The notes: generated by a model not told the origin, from the letters alone. Counted from the stretch's first letter, positions 21,961-34,506 are shown. The stretch: DNA of 64,000 nucleotides from Aldrovandia affinis (GCA_029706075.1 JAINUG010000228.1:62001-126000), one strand, 5' to 3'. Numbers and translations are program-made.

Positions 21961-21999
21961 CAGTATAGATTAACAAACAAACAAACGAGTGATATGACC

Positions 22000-24000
22000 A
22001 TCATCAGAAGCAATACCATAGGAGACATCAGGCTCGCTACGCCGTCATAGATCTACGGAGTCATTCCTCAGATGGCACCAAATGCCAGTTACCTACTCTA
22101 AACAACAGCGGTATGCAGCATGTCATTGGGGTTATCAAGTGGGCACCTTCCATCACCAATATTTCGTTAAGTTAGGCCCACGACACCTCCAGAAGGCTTA
22201 ACAGTGTTCCAGCGTCCTGGAAACACCCCCCTCCATGCCACGACCACCTCAAGTAACTTAACATATTGGAACCTACAGTCCTATAAATACAGCCACACAG
22301 TTATTATGCTACACATACACTACACTACGCTACATAGTACGCTACGAAATTAGCAGCCATAACAAGCCCCACTGGTACCGTTAATGTATATGCATGACTC
22401 ATGCAGTCTACAGTCCTATAAGTACAGCCACAAAGTGATTATGCTACACATCCACTACGCTACGCTACGAAGTCAGTGGGCTCCCCAGGTAGCGTGCTTC
22501 CTCCTTATCCATAACCATTCACTTGCTCGCTCCGCTGCCTGAGACATATTCCTAACCACAAGTTTCAAGCTCCGTCCACGAACACCCAGCTCGCTTAGGA
22601 GTGCAAAAACTGACTTTGCCACAAAACCACGACAGCCAACTTCTACCGGCCGTACCCGAGCCCTCCAACCTCGCTGTTCTGCCTCTGCTGCCATCTCTGC
22701 ATACCTCGCCTTCTTCCGCTCATTTGCTTCATCAACTCTGTCTTCCCAGGGGACAGTGAGTTCGATAAAATAGACTAGCTTCTGCACCTCAGACCACAAT
22801 AGCATATCCGGCCGTAGGCTAGTGCTAACTATTTCTGCTGGCACAGTCAACTGCTCAAACAAATCTACCTTTATTTTCCAGTCTCCACCCACTCCTAGCT
22901 GTCCCAGCTCACGCCTGCGTGTGTACTCCCTTGATCTGACTTTTTCTCCCTCACGTACAAATCCAATCTGTTTATCTACCTTACTAACAGCTAGAGAATT
23001 TACCGCTAGACGTTTTTCCTCAACTGCAGCTGCCAAACATTTCAATACCTGGTTGTGACGCCAAGTGTAACGGCCTTGGGAAAGACCAACTTTACACCCT
23101 GACAATATATGCCTAAGTGTACATACACTAGAGCATAATAGGCAGGCAGCATCCTCATCAAACCACTGATTTAGATTTTGGGGAGAAGGTAGTACATCAT
23201 AAGTAGCCCCTATAATGAACTTAATTCTGCTTGCCTCCATGCTCCACAAATCCTTCCACTTCAAACTTCTCTTCTCTACACTCTCCCAGTTTACCCACTG
23301 ACCTTGCTTTGCCTGTGACACTGCCTTAGTACATCTTACTACCTCCTCCTGGCGATGTACTTCTTCCACTACCAGCTTTCTTTTTTCTACTGCTGTCGCC
23401 TTACTCCACACAGGTTTCCCTGCACACAGCCCTAAGCCCCCACGCCCATGCTGCACCTGGCCTATGATGTCTCTATGTCTGAGTGCTGCCTGTGCTTGCT
23501 GCACTGCCTCTTTTGGGTTCCACTTCCTCCCTGTTTTAACTGTGGGTGCTACGCTTCTAACCACAGGATCCTTTGACTGGGTCAGCGTCATTTCCAGTCT
23601 AACCTTAGCACACTTGTACTCCTCTGTTAGGCTAGATACTGGCAGCTCTAATATGCCTTTCCCATACAAAGCCACACTGCTTAGACAGCGTGGGACTCCA
23701 AGCCATTTTCTAATAAATGAGTTGATCATCCTTTCTAGCTTTTCTACCTTTGAAATGGGAACATCATACACTGTCAGAGGCCACATTAGCCGAGGCAACA
23801 ATCCAAACTGCAAGCACCACAATTTGAGCTTTCCTGGGAGCCCTGACTTATCTATACCTAAAATGCCTTGAATCATATCCTGCCTTATCTCCTGAAATTG
23901 GCCCTTATCACTGAGGCTTGCATCATACCATCTTCCTAAGCTTTGTGAATGATATGCAAGTCCCACAACAGGCAAAAAGCTTGTCTGTCTTACTGTTTGA
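22000..24000 (-). mobile_element. 5'-truncated LINE with restriction-like endonuclease
   Basis: Minus-strand non-LTR retrotransposon remnant: a 500-codon frame (22473 to about 23998) followed by an approximately 450-bp 3' untranslated region to the left. That region contains a direct repeat of about 60 bp (22285-22350 and 22412-22470, CTATAAATACAGCCACA type) rich in CTACGCTAC. The absence of reverse transcriptase palm motifs shows that the 5' half was lost. Confidence 0.65.
22473..23998 (-). CDS. LINE polyprotein C-terminus: zinc knuckle and restriction-like endonuclease
   Basis: Uninterrupted frame of at least 500 codons; the frame is open upstream of a TTG at 23975 to the truncation point, so there is no natural start. 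It contains a Cys/His knuckle (CLLCSSVCTLRHILSGC) followed by a PD-(D/E)xK-type endonuclease core (RPDMLLW, then FIELTVPWEDR and ERKKARYAEMA, GWRARVRPVEVGCRGFVAKS). This arrangement, knuckle then restriction-like endonuclease, is known from R2/NeSL/Utopia-type non-LTR elements, in which the enzyme nicks the target for target-primed reverse transcription. Which clade this belongs to cannot be settled by eye. Lack of stops suggests a fairly recent insertion or constraint. Confidence 0.65.
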
Positions 24001-24129
24001 GGACATTAATGGTCCGCCTCTGGACAGATTTGACCCCACACCTTTTGCAACTTCATGGACTGAAGCAGGCCATTGTCAGTCAACTGCATGGGTGACAGGG
24101 AAGTGACCCCAGGCAGCTGAACCCAGGTC

Positions 24130-24816
24130 TTTGTGGTCGATTTTGTCTTATGGTAAGCACATTCCTATTATACAGTGATTTATACAAGCCTATTGATGTA
24201 TTGAGGACTGAATTACTGTGCAGTTATGTACCTAGGCTAGTGATTTAGTGATGCAACAGCTATACTCTAAATGTGGTTGTTTATCCATGTAGCGCCATCT
24301 ACATAAATGTGGTTGCTTGCTCATCTGTGTAGCGCTGTCTACTTTGACATATAGCTCAGTATTGACATTGTAGCGCAATATGTCTGTGTCAGCTGTCAGT
24401 GAGCATTGGTGTGAGCAGCACCATTTTTTAAATCGACTGATCCAGACTGAACGGGTTGTCTCAGAAGTTTAACTAAATTCAACGAATGTTAGATCCCGCC
24501 TACTGGCTTTGATGGATGATGTTGACAGATTTAATCGTTTCCCATTTCACACCAATGACTAAATGTGAAAATATTAATGAATTAATGTGCCAATATTAAT
24601 GAATTAATTACATAAATATATAAATAATGAAATGTGAAAATAATGAAATGTGGAAATAAATGATGTGGAAATAAATTATTTAATATTTTACATTTAATTA
24701 TTTATGTTGACATTTCACTTTTTATTTAATTAATATGGCACATTATTTCCTCCATACATACGCAACTCATTTTAGTAGATTCGATTTAGAGATGTGTTGC
24801 AATGAGAATCTATGAC
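24130..24816. other. AT-rich spacer with inverted AT repeats
   Basis: Contains a 24560-24760 block in which TTAATGAATTAAT, AATGAAATGTGAAAA and their complements recur (for example CATTTCACTTTTTATTTAAT and AATATGGCACAT). This could be a small foldback element. No coding sequence was recognised. Confidence 0.35.
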
Positions 24817-25274
24817 TGTGGAAGGCGTTGGTCTAGGCAGGAGAATCGGGGTGATTAACAGCCACATCTACAGGTAGGACAGCTAGGGCACACAGCTGTG
24901 CAGCATTATCTAGTTGTACCTGTGTGCTTAAAACTGCTCTGCTCTCTTGTGGCTGGAACACGGGAGTTGAATGCATGGCGAGACAACCATGAGACCCTGA
25001 CTAAAAATGCAACTGAAAAATTGCAATTGCCTGTATTAGTTTGTTATAGTGTTTTGCCAAAAGGTGCTTTTATTTAGTTTGTTATTTTAAATTATTGGTT
25101 TTGGCTGGAACCTGTGAGGGGGACGGCTGAAGTTTATTTAATTTGTTTGTATAGTGTGGTGCTCTCTCTCCCCGAGGGAGAAATAATACATATTCCAGTC
25201 CACAGACCGAACAACCCAATCCCTGCGTCCTGCTGTTCTGTTCCAATCCTGGTTTTGTCGCATGGCATGTGACA
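24817..25274 (+). mobile_element. solo LTR, short relative of the 15.8-kb LTR
   Basis: Starts TGTGGAAGGCGTTGGTCTAG and ends TCGCATGGCATGTGACA. It is flanked by ATGAC (24812-24816) and GTGAC (25275-25279), a 5-bp duplication with one mismatch. The last 110 bp parallels 16870-16980 (GTCCACAGACCGA versus GTCCGTAGACCGA; CTGTTCCAATCCTGGTTTTG versus CTGTTCCCATCCAGGGTTTG). The centre is much shorter than in the other copy. Confidence 0.6.
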
Positions 25275-25806
25275 GTGACCTTTTTGTGTACGCCTTCTGT
25301 TCAGCTGGAGAAACTGACAAATTTGTTTTGGTTACATCAGATAAACTTTAGGATAGGTTGTGGAGTGTCTGGAAAATGAGTGAATGCACAGTAAAGTCAT
25401 GACCATTGACCATTTCACGTTATCCATGTTGTTTTAAAAAATCATTACAGGGTTTTATGAGATTATAAGTGATTTTATTGTGATATTCTCTCTTATCAGT
25501 AGTTTGCTAGGTCAAGTAAGAGTAGGAATATTTGTGAAAGAAGTAGACCCCACATAATACTGGTAAGTACAGATACTAATCACTAATATGTTTGTAGAAA
25601 GGTGCACATTTTGTGTTTAGAAAAAGTTCTCATGAAAAAGTATTGTCGGATTCGGATTCATGAGATGTGCATATCGGCCAATTTCATTCGTACCTACGTA
25701 ACCTACGTATATTGAATCCCAACTGTTCTTGCACCTGACTTGCACGTGCATGTCATTTCTAATTAACATAATACACAGCCCAAAAAACCCATACATGGTT
25801 CTTCTG

Positions 25807-27065
25807 GGCCCGTATTCACAAAGCATTTTATCTTACCACTAGGAGTATTTCTAAATCGCACTAAAACCTTTTAGTTAGGAGTCCCACCTTAAAACCTATT
25901 TTTATCAAAGCTGCAAAGACAAACTCATACTAAGGAATTCCTAGAATTTTCAAGCTAAGAGTGAGGGCGGGGTTGACGTCGTTGCTAAGGATGACGTTGT
26001 TTCTCATGAACGAGCTTACTCAGAATTCCCACAGCGATTGGTTGATATAGGGGATGGGTCTCTGCCCACGTACGGATCAACCCCCACGGTTCGGCACGCA
26101 TATGATCCGCGGATTAATAGCTAAATTGAACCATCATAGAGAAATACAAATACAGCCGCTGTTACGTTTTAAAGTAACAATTCCCTAAATCTCGATGCAG
26201 AGTTACAGCGAAGAGATAGACAACCATATATGTTTTGGTTTGCTTTGTTTTTCATACTAAATGCCTTTCTGGGAGGCATGTTTTTAGAAACGCGACCGAA
26301 TTAAATAGAATTTAAACATTAGCGATCTTTTAATTTTTTTATTAAATTAATTCAGGCATAAGACCACCCTAGTTAAATCGCCTAAGGCGTACTGAATCTA
26401 AAAATGTATTTTGTGAAATTTTCGAATAAAGATTTAGTGAAATAACTTAAATAGAAAAACTGAAATTATCATTCATTCAATTCCTTGAGAATAGTTCCTG
26501 GCAATTTTTGGTGGAAACGCGCCTTTGGTCCCGTTATTATTATTTTTCGCTGATCCGAAAAATGATGCACACCTATTATATTCTAATAAAGATTCTAAAA
26601 TACAAATGTAGGCTACGTGCCACTGATTTAACATGAAACCAAGAATACTGACTAGTCAATTGGTTACATGTCTGCATCTCGTAAACAATCAGCGGGTATC
26701 TATATATAATATATATAATATTATATATATAATACCCTCGCGATTGAGGCGGTACCTTTTTATGAGCTCTGTATCATTCAATATCTCCAGTGTTGACGCG
26801 ATTGCGACAACGATTGCCGGCAGCAGCAGATTTTCGGATCGCCGTGAGTAGGTCTTTAGCGACTTAGAAGTCCTCTTGGCTGCTTCTAACTTCTCCTGGA
26901 CTTAGGAGCTGTTTTTCGCTCTCAAACCCTTTGTGAAATACTCTTATCCCAAAAATTTAGGAGTCCTACATTTATGAGTTACACGGCCATTATTTTTCGG
27001 AGTTGCTCCTAAATTGCGGAGTTACGGCCAACTTTTACCCTTAAAATGCTTTGTGAATACGGGCC
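25807..27065. mobile_element. MITE-like non-autonomous DNA transposon
   Basis: 1.26-kb element with terminal inverted repeats of at least 22 bp: GGCCCGTATTCACAAAGCAT at the left, with the exact complement ATGCTTTGTGAATACGGGCC at the right. The likely target duplication is CTG (25804-25806 and 27066-27068), although the palindromic GGGCCC at each end makes the boundary uncertain by a base or two. Sub-terminal regions also share AGGAGT-type motifs in inverse orientation. There is no transposase frame, so it depends on an autonomous partner; a PIF/Harbinger or ISL2EU type is plausible but unproven. Confidence 0.7.
26694..26737. repeat. AT-rich palindrome (hairpin)
   Basis: GGGTAT at 26694-26699 pairs with ATACCC at 26732-26737, enclosing an almost self-complementary TATATAATATATAATATTAT core. 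It lies inside the MITE-like element and could extrude as a cruciform. Confidence 0.85.
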
Positions 27066-27469
27066 CTGATTTCATAGTCGTATAGCAAGTCAAAGCATTT
27101 TGAGTTCCGACAAAAGATACTAGAAGGTAGAAGAATTTCTCTTGGCAATCGAAAGCCATTCGTCATTTTCTGCAAACATGTCTTGCTGATCTCTAAAGAT
27201 TCACTCTCTTCTGAAAGTGTGGCCTGCTAGATCTTCCAGCAATACCAAATACGCCATTGTCGCACGTTTTTAATCACACGATGCTTGTCACATGAGCCTT
27301 TAATGTGGGCTACATTATACATGCAAGTCAAGGCAGGAGCTTAATTATTTCTGTATTGCAAAATAAATTTGATCAAATATTAAAGGCATGCTGGTTAATT
27401 CCTGAAAAGAAGGGGGGAGTTTACTATAATACACATAATAAATTATATAACACTATGAACAACAACAAC

Positions 27470-28738
27470 AACACAACAAACATTTCCAGAGTAGCCTTTT
27501 TTCACCTGAGGAATATTGCCAAAATTAGGGGCTTCCTGTCATTAATAGATGCAGAAAAATTGGTACATGCCTTTGTTACATCTAGATTAGATTATTGCAA
27601 TGCATTACTGTCTGGCTGTTCCAATGCCTCACTCAGGAGCCTACAACTCGTACAGAATGCTGCTGCAAGGATCCTGACTAGAACAAAGAAATATGAGCAC
27701 ATTAGTCCTGTGTTAGCGTCACTTCACTGGCTTCCTATAAACTATCGTGTAGACTATAAGGTACTCCTCTTAACTTATAAGGTGTTGCATGGACTTGCAC
27801 CCTCTTACTTGACGGATCTACTTCATCCGTACAATCCCCCACGTTCACTTCGCTCACAAGATGCAGGCAACTTGGTAGTCCCTAGAATATCAAAAATACA
27901 GCAGGTGGCAGAGCTTTCTCCTATAGAGCTCCTTTACTGTGGAACAGTCTACCCATCTCTGTGAAGGAGTCAGACACGGTCTCAATTTTCAAGTCTAGGT
28001 TAAAAACGCATCTCTTTAGTCTCTTATAGTCATTAGGTGCAGATGTGGAGGGGGCGTAGCAATAGAGCCTTCTGGTGCAATGAGCTATCCTTACTGTCAC
28101 CAATCATAAGTGATGATCCGCCCCTATCAGGACTGCTGATGATGTGGTGGGATGGTCTCTGAGTGCCCTCATGGCTGCGTGCTCCTGTGCCACTCACCTA
28201 ATTAGTTATGCTGCACTAGATTACTTCTGCTGGTGCAAAAGTGTTATCACTACTCTTCCCCTGATCCGGTGTGATATTTATCATAGTCATAATTGCACCT
28301 TTCCTCTTTTCTCCCCGGCTTCGTGGCACCTGCCCGGAGCTCACCTGCCCCAGAGTCAACCCCCCACCCCTGCCATGTGTTAGCCGGATGCCGCTGGCCC
28401 AGACCCTAGCTGCTGGTTCCATCCCCCGCCCTGCCCTGGTATCTGGAGGGATGAGGTCCACCCCACTCCTACACTTAGAATGCCCTTCCAGTGGTCTGTT
28501 AAGCCACATGAGCCTCAAGGACTATTTGTGTTGTTTTTCTCTGTATCCCACAATTTTCCAGGAGTTCATCTCGACCGCCTTTTAAGGGGTCAGGGAATAA
28601 TTTTCCAGTTTCCTACATTGGCTCCAATGGTTTTCTGTTTTTTTTATTCCCTCTGGAAAATGCCAATTGTGAAGCGCTGTGTGACAACCTGTTTGTAAAT
28701 GGCGCTATACAAAAATAAAGATTGATTGATTGATTGAT
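27470..28738 (+). mobile_element. Rex1/CR1-like LINE 3' end
   Basis: Plus-strand 3' portion: end of the reverse transcriptase ORF (to about 28029), a 700-bp C/T-rich 3' untranslated region, then GGCGCTATACAAAAATAAAG followed by (ATTG)n at 28720-28738. The last two features are typical of the 3' end of fish Rex1/Babar-like LINEs. It is strongly 5'-truncated. Confidence 0.75.
27479..28029 (+). pseudogene. LINE reverse transcriptase C-terminus
   Basis: Frame reads ISRVAFFHLRNIAKIRGFLS, FVTSRLDYCNALLSG, LQLVQNAAARILTRTKK, LASLHWLPINYRVDYKVLLL and PPRSLRSQDAGNLVVPRI, the standard C-terminal blocks of CR1/Rex1/L2-type LINE proteins. A shift near 27925 moves the final segment (ending at the TAG, 28027-28029) to another frame. 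Catalytic motifs lie upstream of the truncation and are absent. It differs from the L2 copy at 11.4-12.2 kb. Confidence 0.78.
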
Positions 28739-29737
28739 AAGAATACAAATGTTAAAGAATGCACACAAAATAGTGTTGTGTTATACAGTAATATTATTAC
28801 AAATAATACCACCATTTTGTTCATATCTATATTATAATTTATACTTTTGAGTTACAAACAGGTTGTGCTGTTTTCTGTAAACATATTTTTGTGCATATGA
28901 CTGGTGTGGGGCAGTTGCAAATCCATTTGTAGCGCCCCCTTGCTATTTATGCTTAACGAGGGAACTACCCTGAGTTCTATTTATGAGGACGATATATTAT
29001 CGTCTTTAAAATTACATTAATAATTACTACTACTCGCTTGGTGCCGATTTACGTGTGTGCGTGCAATGGAAATAATCCAAATACAAAGGTCACCTTAACA
29101 TTAGTTACACCATTTACTAAAAAAAAAAAGGGTAATAATGCAAACATAAATCACTCCGTTTCACGTTTCAAACAACCAAACAAAACATCTGTCCTCTGAC
29201 AGGGTAATTCACAACACTTTGTGGATTCAACTCAAATTACACTTCACATGTTTCTCACACTTTCCAAAACCCAGACGGTTAAGTAAAAAAAAGAAAAGGT
29301 CTCAACACTTTTATTAAAAAGAAAAGCCGGCAAAATAAAATACCCCAACACTCTCGTTGCAGGCCTGGCGCGTTGCTAGCGTACGTTGTAGCCACACTAA
29401 TGCGACTCCTTCACTCCACTGAGCAGAAAGATAAAACAATGCACTCACAGTTTCATGAAGTAACAGCGCTCACGGCTGCTTTCTCCGAAGTCCCGTGCTG
29501 TAGCTAGGAGAAAAGTTTAGGGAAGCACCATGCAGTTTCTCTGGCCACGAACTCCTCCGCGTTGCTTAGACACTCCGAATTCCCCGTGTTGGCGAACCGA
29601 AAAATCTTCCGAACATTCCAGAAAAATCAGCTAGCTAGCAAGCTCACTCACTTGTGCTACACTCAGGCTAACTCCGATAACTGGTTAACAGAACGTTGAC
29701 TTCTTGCCGAAGAAATTGTTCATAGTCAGATACAATA

Positions 29738-31907
29738 CAGCAAGGTCTCACTTATCGCGGTTTCGCTTAGTGCGGAATTCGCTTTACACGATTTATTTTT
29801 TGTGACCATGTTCCAATTATATGCGGCATAATTTCACTTCTCGCGGATTATGTATTGTTGCCAAAAAAAAATGTTCACGCCAAATTGAGGGCAACACCGC
29901 AGACGCAACAGTTCGCGCCAAATGTAGGGCAACGCTGCAGGCGCAACAGTGCCTTGCTGGCTGCCATCCCGTGCGCATCGTTCGCTCGTGTTTCTACATT
30001 GTTCAAACCATTTATAGAGTTTATAACAAACCCCTATTAAGAATGAGTGGTAAACGAAAATGTGAATCTACCACTGCTAGTTCGAAACTGAAGAGAAAGG
30101 CCATTTCATTAGAACAAAAACTTGAAATAATTAATAAATATGAAGCTGGTGCTACGAAGGCTAAAATAGGGCGCGATTACTCGATGAATGAATCGACAAT
30201 ACGGAGTATTTTGGAAAAAAGCTAAGTTTACAAGGACCAAGGCCAAAATGCTTCATCATCATCTGGTCTACAAACAACCAGAGCAAGATCATCTACAATG
30301 CTTGAAATGGAACGTTTGCTTTCAATATGGATTGAAGACTGCAATCAGAAACGAATAAACTTATGTCGAAATTCAATTAAAACAAAAGCACTCAGCCTAT
30401 TCGAAACTGTGGAAAGAAGCTGGAGTGAAAATGGAAATGAAAAGAAGACTCCCGAAACTTTTACTGCAAGTACTGGCTGGTTTGACCGCTTCAAAAAACG
30501 AACAAGCCTTCATAACGTTCGTGTAACTGGTGAAAGTGCGAGTGCCGATCACATTGCAGCTGAAAGGTTTCCGAAGAATTAAAGAAAATGATAGAAGAAG
30601 GAGAATACGCCAATGAACAAATATTTAACGTGGATGAAACGGGATTGTTTTGGAAGATGCCGAATAAAACATATTTAGCCAAGAAAGAAAATCGCAACCA
30701 GGATACAAAGTGGCAAAGGATCGACTCACCCTCTTATTGGGGGAAATGCTTCAGGTGATTATAAATTAAAACCAATGTTAGTTTATCGATCACTAAAACC
30801 TCGGGCTCTAAAAGGTATCAACAACAATTCCTTAGCAGTTTATTGGCGCTCTAATAGAAAAGCATGGGTCACTAAATCACTTTTTGAAGACTGGTTTGTG
30901 AATTGTTTCTGTCCTGAGGTAGAAAAATATCTCAAGTCTCAGAATCTAGCATTTAAAGTGTTACTCATTTTAGACAATGCCCGGGTCACCCAACTGCACT
31001 AGGTGACTTGTGTGAGAATGTTAAGATAAGATTTTTGCCGCCCAATACAACATCACTGCTACAGCCCATGGACCAAGGTGTCATCTCTTCATTTAAGTCG
31101 TATTACATGAGGAAAACCTTTTCACAGGCAATTGAGAAGACAGCTGGAGAAAATTCAACAATGAACTTAACTGAATTTTGGAAAGGTTTCAACATCAAAA
31201 CTGCACTTGCAAACATCGTTCATGCATGGAATGAGGTGACACCAAATAACATGCGATCTGTATGGAAAAAAATCATTCCACATTGTGCTAATGATTTTCA
31301 AGGCTTTGAGACTGAAATCATTCAGCAAATTACAGATCTCGGAGTGCAGCTGGGTTTTTGTGAGATCGACAATCAATCCGTCAGAGAATTGCTACAATCT
31401 CATGATGAAGAACTGACAAATGAAGATCTTGTTGAGATGGAACAACAGCGGGCGTATGAAGAAACAGATGCCGAAGAGGAAGAAGCTCCACCAACGAAGG
31501 AATTCACAATAAAGAAACTTGATGCATTTTTTCGTGATTATGAAAATGTAAAACAGAGATTAATGGATGATGATCCTGACCTTGATCGTGCAATGAAAGT
31601 TTGTCGAGAAATGGATTCTGTAATTAGATGCTACAAACAAATGTATGAAGAAAAGAAAAAGAAAACATTAAAACAAACATCTCTTTTAACTTTTTTGAAA
31701 AAGGAATAAACCCTTCCATTTTTATGCATATGTTTGTACCTATTTGAATAAACTTTTCAAATGAAAAACTGGTTTAGGCTACTTCATTTACCTTTGTAAT
31801 GCAACATTGCAGCATTTTACATGTTAAAACAGCCCCGTTTAGTGCAGTTTTTGCTTATCGCGGTGTTCTGCATGCACCAATTAACCGCGATAAGTGAGAC
31901 CTTGCTG
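29738..31907 (+). mobile_element. Tigger/pogo DNA transposon
   Basis: 2.17-kb element with inverted repeats beginning CAGCAAGGTCTCACTTATCG at 29738 and ending with the complementary CGATAAGTGAGACCTTGCTG at 31907. It is flanked by TA duplications (29736-29737 and 31908-31909) as expected for the Tc1/mariner superfamily. The transposase is pogo-like (see 30043-31709). It sits inside the LTR-like element above, so it inserted later. Confidence 0.9.
30043..31709 (+). pseudogene. Tigger transposase (CENP-B-type HTH and DDE domain), broken
   Basis: Start ATG 30043 (MSGKRKCESTTASSKLKRKA). The N-terminal psq-type helix-turn-helix reads LEQKLEIINKYEAGATKAKI, followed by a CENP-B-like second domain (MERLLSIWIEDCNQKRINLC, GWFDRFKKRTSLHNV). 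The DDE domain keeps all three expected acidic positions: VDETGLFWKMP (about 30630), LILDNAR (Asp at 30973) and LLQPMDQGVI (Asp at 31071). It ends with an acidic tail and TSLLTFLKKE. A TAA at 30223-30225, a shift near 30570 and two or more further shifts before 31008 break the frame. It could bind and cut its inverted repeats only in the intact ancestor. Confidence 0.88.
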
Positions 31908-32451
31908 TATCTTTTAAAGTCCTCGGGTTGAGCACTAAACAGTATTATATCACTCCAGCATCCTAAAAATACGTGGCTAACGCATTTTCTTTTAACTAAA
32001 AACTTCTAGCACCTTAGCTAGGCTACTTCTCAGCGTTCTCCTCAAAACTCCCTTTCGATCAGCCGGGGCGATAGAGGCCATCGCCCCTCTCCGGCTCCTC
32101 AATCAGCCGGGGATCTGAACCCGACTCCCTTTTAACTTCCCCAAACGCCTGACCTTTAACTCAGTTCTGATTGATCAATACACATCGCACCACATTACAT
32201 CAGCTCAACAGTGAATAATTATCCGTCAGGCAATCATTTTACCGACCTAAAAAATAGCAAGTTACAGCAATACAATACACATTCAAATATAAAATAATAT
32301 AAAATACACATTAAAATATATTTCTCCGTGTATACAAATCAAATTATTACCACAGCCTTTCCATACATATAAATCGATTATTTTAACAATCTTTTAAATC
32401 TATTTATATGCATCTATTTATTAAACTAAATTGTTCACAGGGCTACACATT

Positions 32452-34440
32452 CATACTCTTAAGAACATGTTTAAATAAGAACAAATTGATGAATTCCAAT
32501 ATTTTGGTCTGTTTGATCGTATACAGAGGTTATCGGGGCTATCCGTGCCTCAGCTCTGGCACATTGGTTCCCAAATTTCATCACCCGGAGCTCAACCCCA
32601 GCACATCTTTTTAATTTATTTTTACATTTTTTCTTGGTCTTTATTTTAAAAGAATGCAGCAATTTTATGTTCACCATTAAAATAAATCACAATTCATTTT
32701 AGCTAGCTACTGTTTTTAAAGCTTAAAATGACATTGCGTCATCACTTCCGCGGGGTCTTCTTCACACCCGCTTGTCAGATTAGAAGAAGTGGTGTAACGC
32801 TCATGTCATGGGATAGGGAGCCCTCAGATTATTTTATCAGTGAGTATGCTGATTAAATATGGAACGATTCTTCTGATATTCCGATTAAACAATGTTTTCT
32901 CTAACAACACTGAGATTTTAGCTAAATTTATTTGCTAAAAATCAGTGACCAGATATCATCAGGTAGGCTAGCTGTATAGCTTGACATTTCGTTTCAAACA
33001 TTTGCTAGCTGGCTATGATAATTTCCTCACCTGTGTGATAGGCATTAATGTAACGTTAGTAGTAATGTTAGTGCTGTCCATTTCATTTCATTTTAGTTTA
33101 ATAAACGAACCAAGTAGCTAATGTGTCAAGAGTGGTTAAACAAAAAGGCTACCTTTATCGAGACGTCAATAAAAGTTTTGAAACATCTGCCAGGAATCGT
33201 GAGCAAGCTACCCAGCTAGCTATATATATATATTAAATCAAGCCGCCTAACACATGGCAATCTCATCACATCAGCCACGTCAGTTAGCTAGATTATCTAG
33301 GTACAGGAACGTTAGCAAGAAATAAATGAACTGAATTGTGATTTAGAATTGTATTTAATTAAGAATACTTTAATTTCAAGATAGATCATTAAAAGCTTGA
33401 TATATGCTATTTATGAAGCAGTATTAAGCCCCACCATGACTGCTGCCATTGCACACACGCATGCATACCCTTGCCAACCCCGCTAACACATATAACAAAT
33501 CCCAATTTAACCCATGATCGTATGCACACTCTACACACAAATCTGGATTGAGTGCTGCCTGAGTCAATAGTTTACATCATGTTTCTTGTTAAGTGTTTAC
33601 CAATGAAGTTGGTCAGGAGGCAAGTACAGCAGAAGCACTCCTTGACAGAACAAGATGGACGATGTGGGCTAAGAAACTACGATGTGGCTAAGAAAGGTCC
33701 CATGAAGGTCGGACTAAACGGTCCAAACAGCACCATGTATACAGGACATGGTTGCATTGAATGCACGTGAAAGAAACATGTTTCAGAATGAGGCTGTAGG
33801 GTGTGTTGATAACACTGTAACCCAACACTGTGGGTTAATACTACCCCAACACTGTGCTTCAACACTGCTTGGTGAGCCCAGTGCCTCAGGTGAGATGGGT
33901 GAACTTTATTGATTTCATATTAATATTCCTATGTGGTAGACTGAGTTCAGTGTGGTGAACATTGAGTCAGACTTTGCCTCCAGCTGCACTTTGGAAAATA
34001 AATGCCTGCTTTCCGTAGGAGCGCTGAAGTCCAGACTTGACCCACATATCACTGCATCTGTAAAACCCGGCTGGAGATTTTGCGCCATTCATGCTCAATT
34101 TCATATAGCAAAGTTATCTACAAAGTCATTTTCCCCTCATTTAATAATTTAGGGTAACTTGAAAGGCAAAGGCCAAACCCTTAGATTCATAGCTGAAGCA
34201 CCAGTAGACGATCTACCACAAAAAAATAATTTTGTTAATAGCAGTTAATTTAAAAATGGCTTATATGAATACTTGTAATAAAGCTGTGTGGTGTGATACC
34301 AATACATATAATAATATTACATTTAATGTGTAGGATTTTCATACAAATGTTTACAGAATTTGCACTGATGTTGCACTGTGTAAGGGTGTAATTAATAATA
34401 ATAGAATAGTAGCATATAGAAGGATATGCATACTATATTT
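32452..34440. other. no gene recognised
   Basis: AT-rich, largely single-copy-looking sequence. The frames at 32408-32614, 33552-33770 and 33952-34152 lack motifs. A short internal echo of AACACTGTG/CAACACTG (33800-33870) is present. I see no terminal repeats. Confidence 0.4.
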
Positions 34441-34506
34441 ATTTTGCTTGTTGGAACGAGGTACTGACCTCTTAGACTGGAAACATGTCTTCCAGAGAGC
34501 TCCTTG

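Larger units (their letters stand above)
28928..32447. mobile_element. LTR-like element interrupted by a Tigger transposon
   Basis: Outer element bounded by TGTAGCGCCCCC (28928) and GGGCTACA (ending 32447), which form the short inverted TGTAGC/GCTACA ends typical of LTRs. It is flanked by CATT on both sides (28924-28927 and 32448-32451). Without the nested Tigger (29738-31907) it is about 1.35 kb, and I see no coding frame in it. It may be a solo LTR or a non-coding element; orientation is undetermined. Confidence 0.45.
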
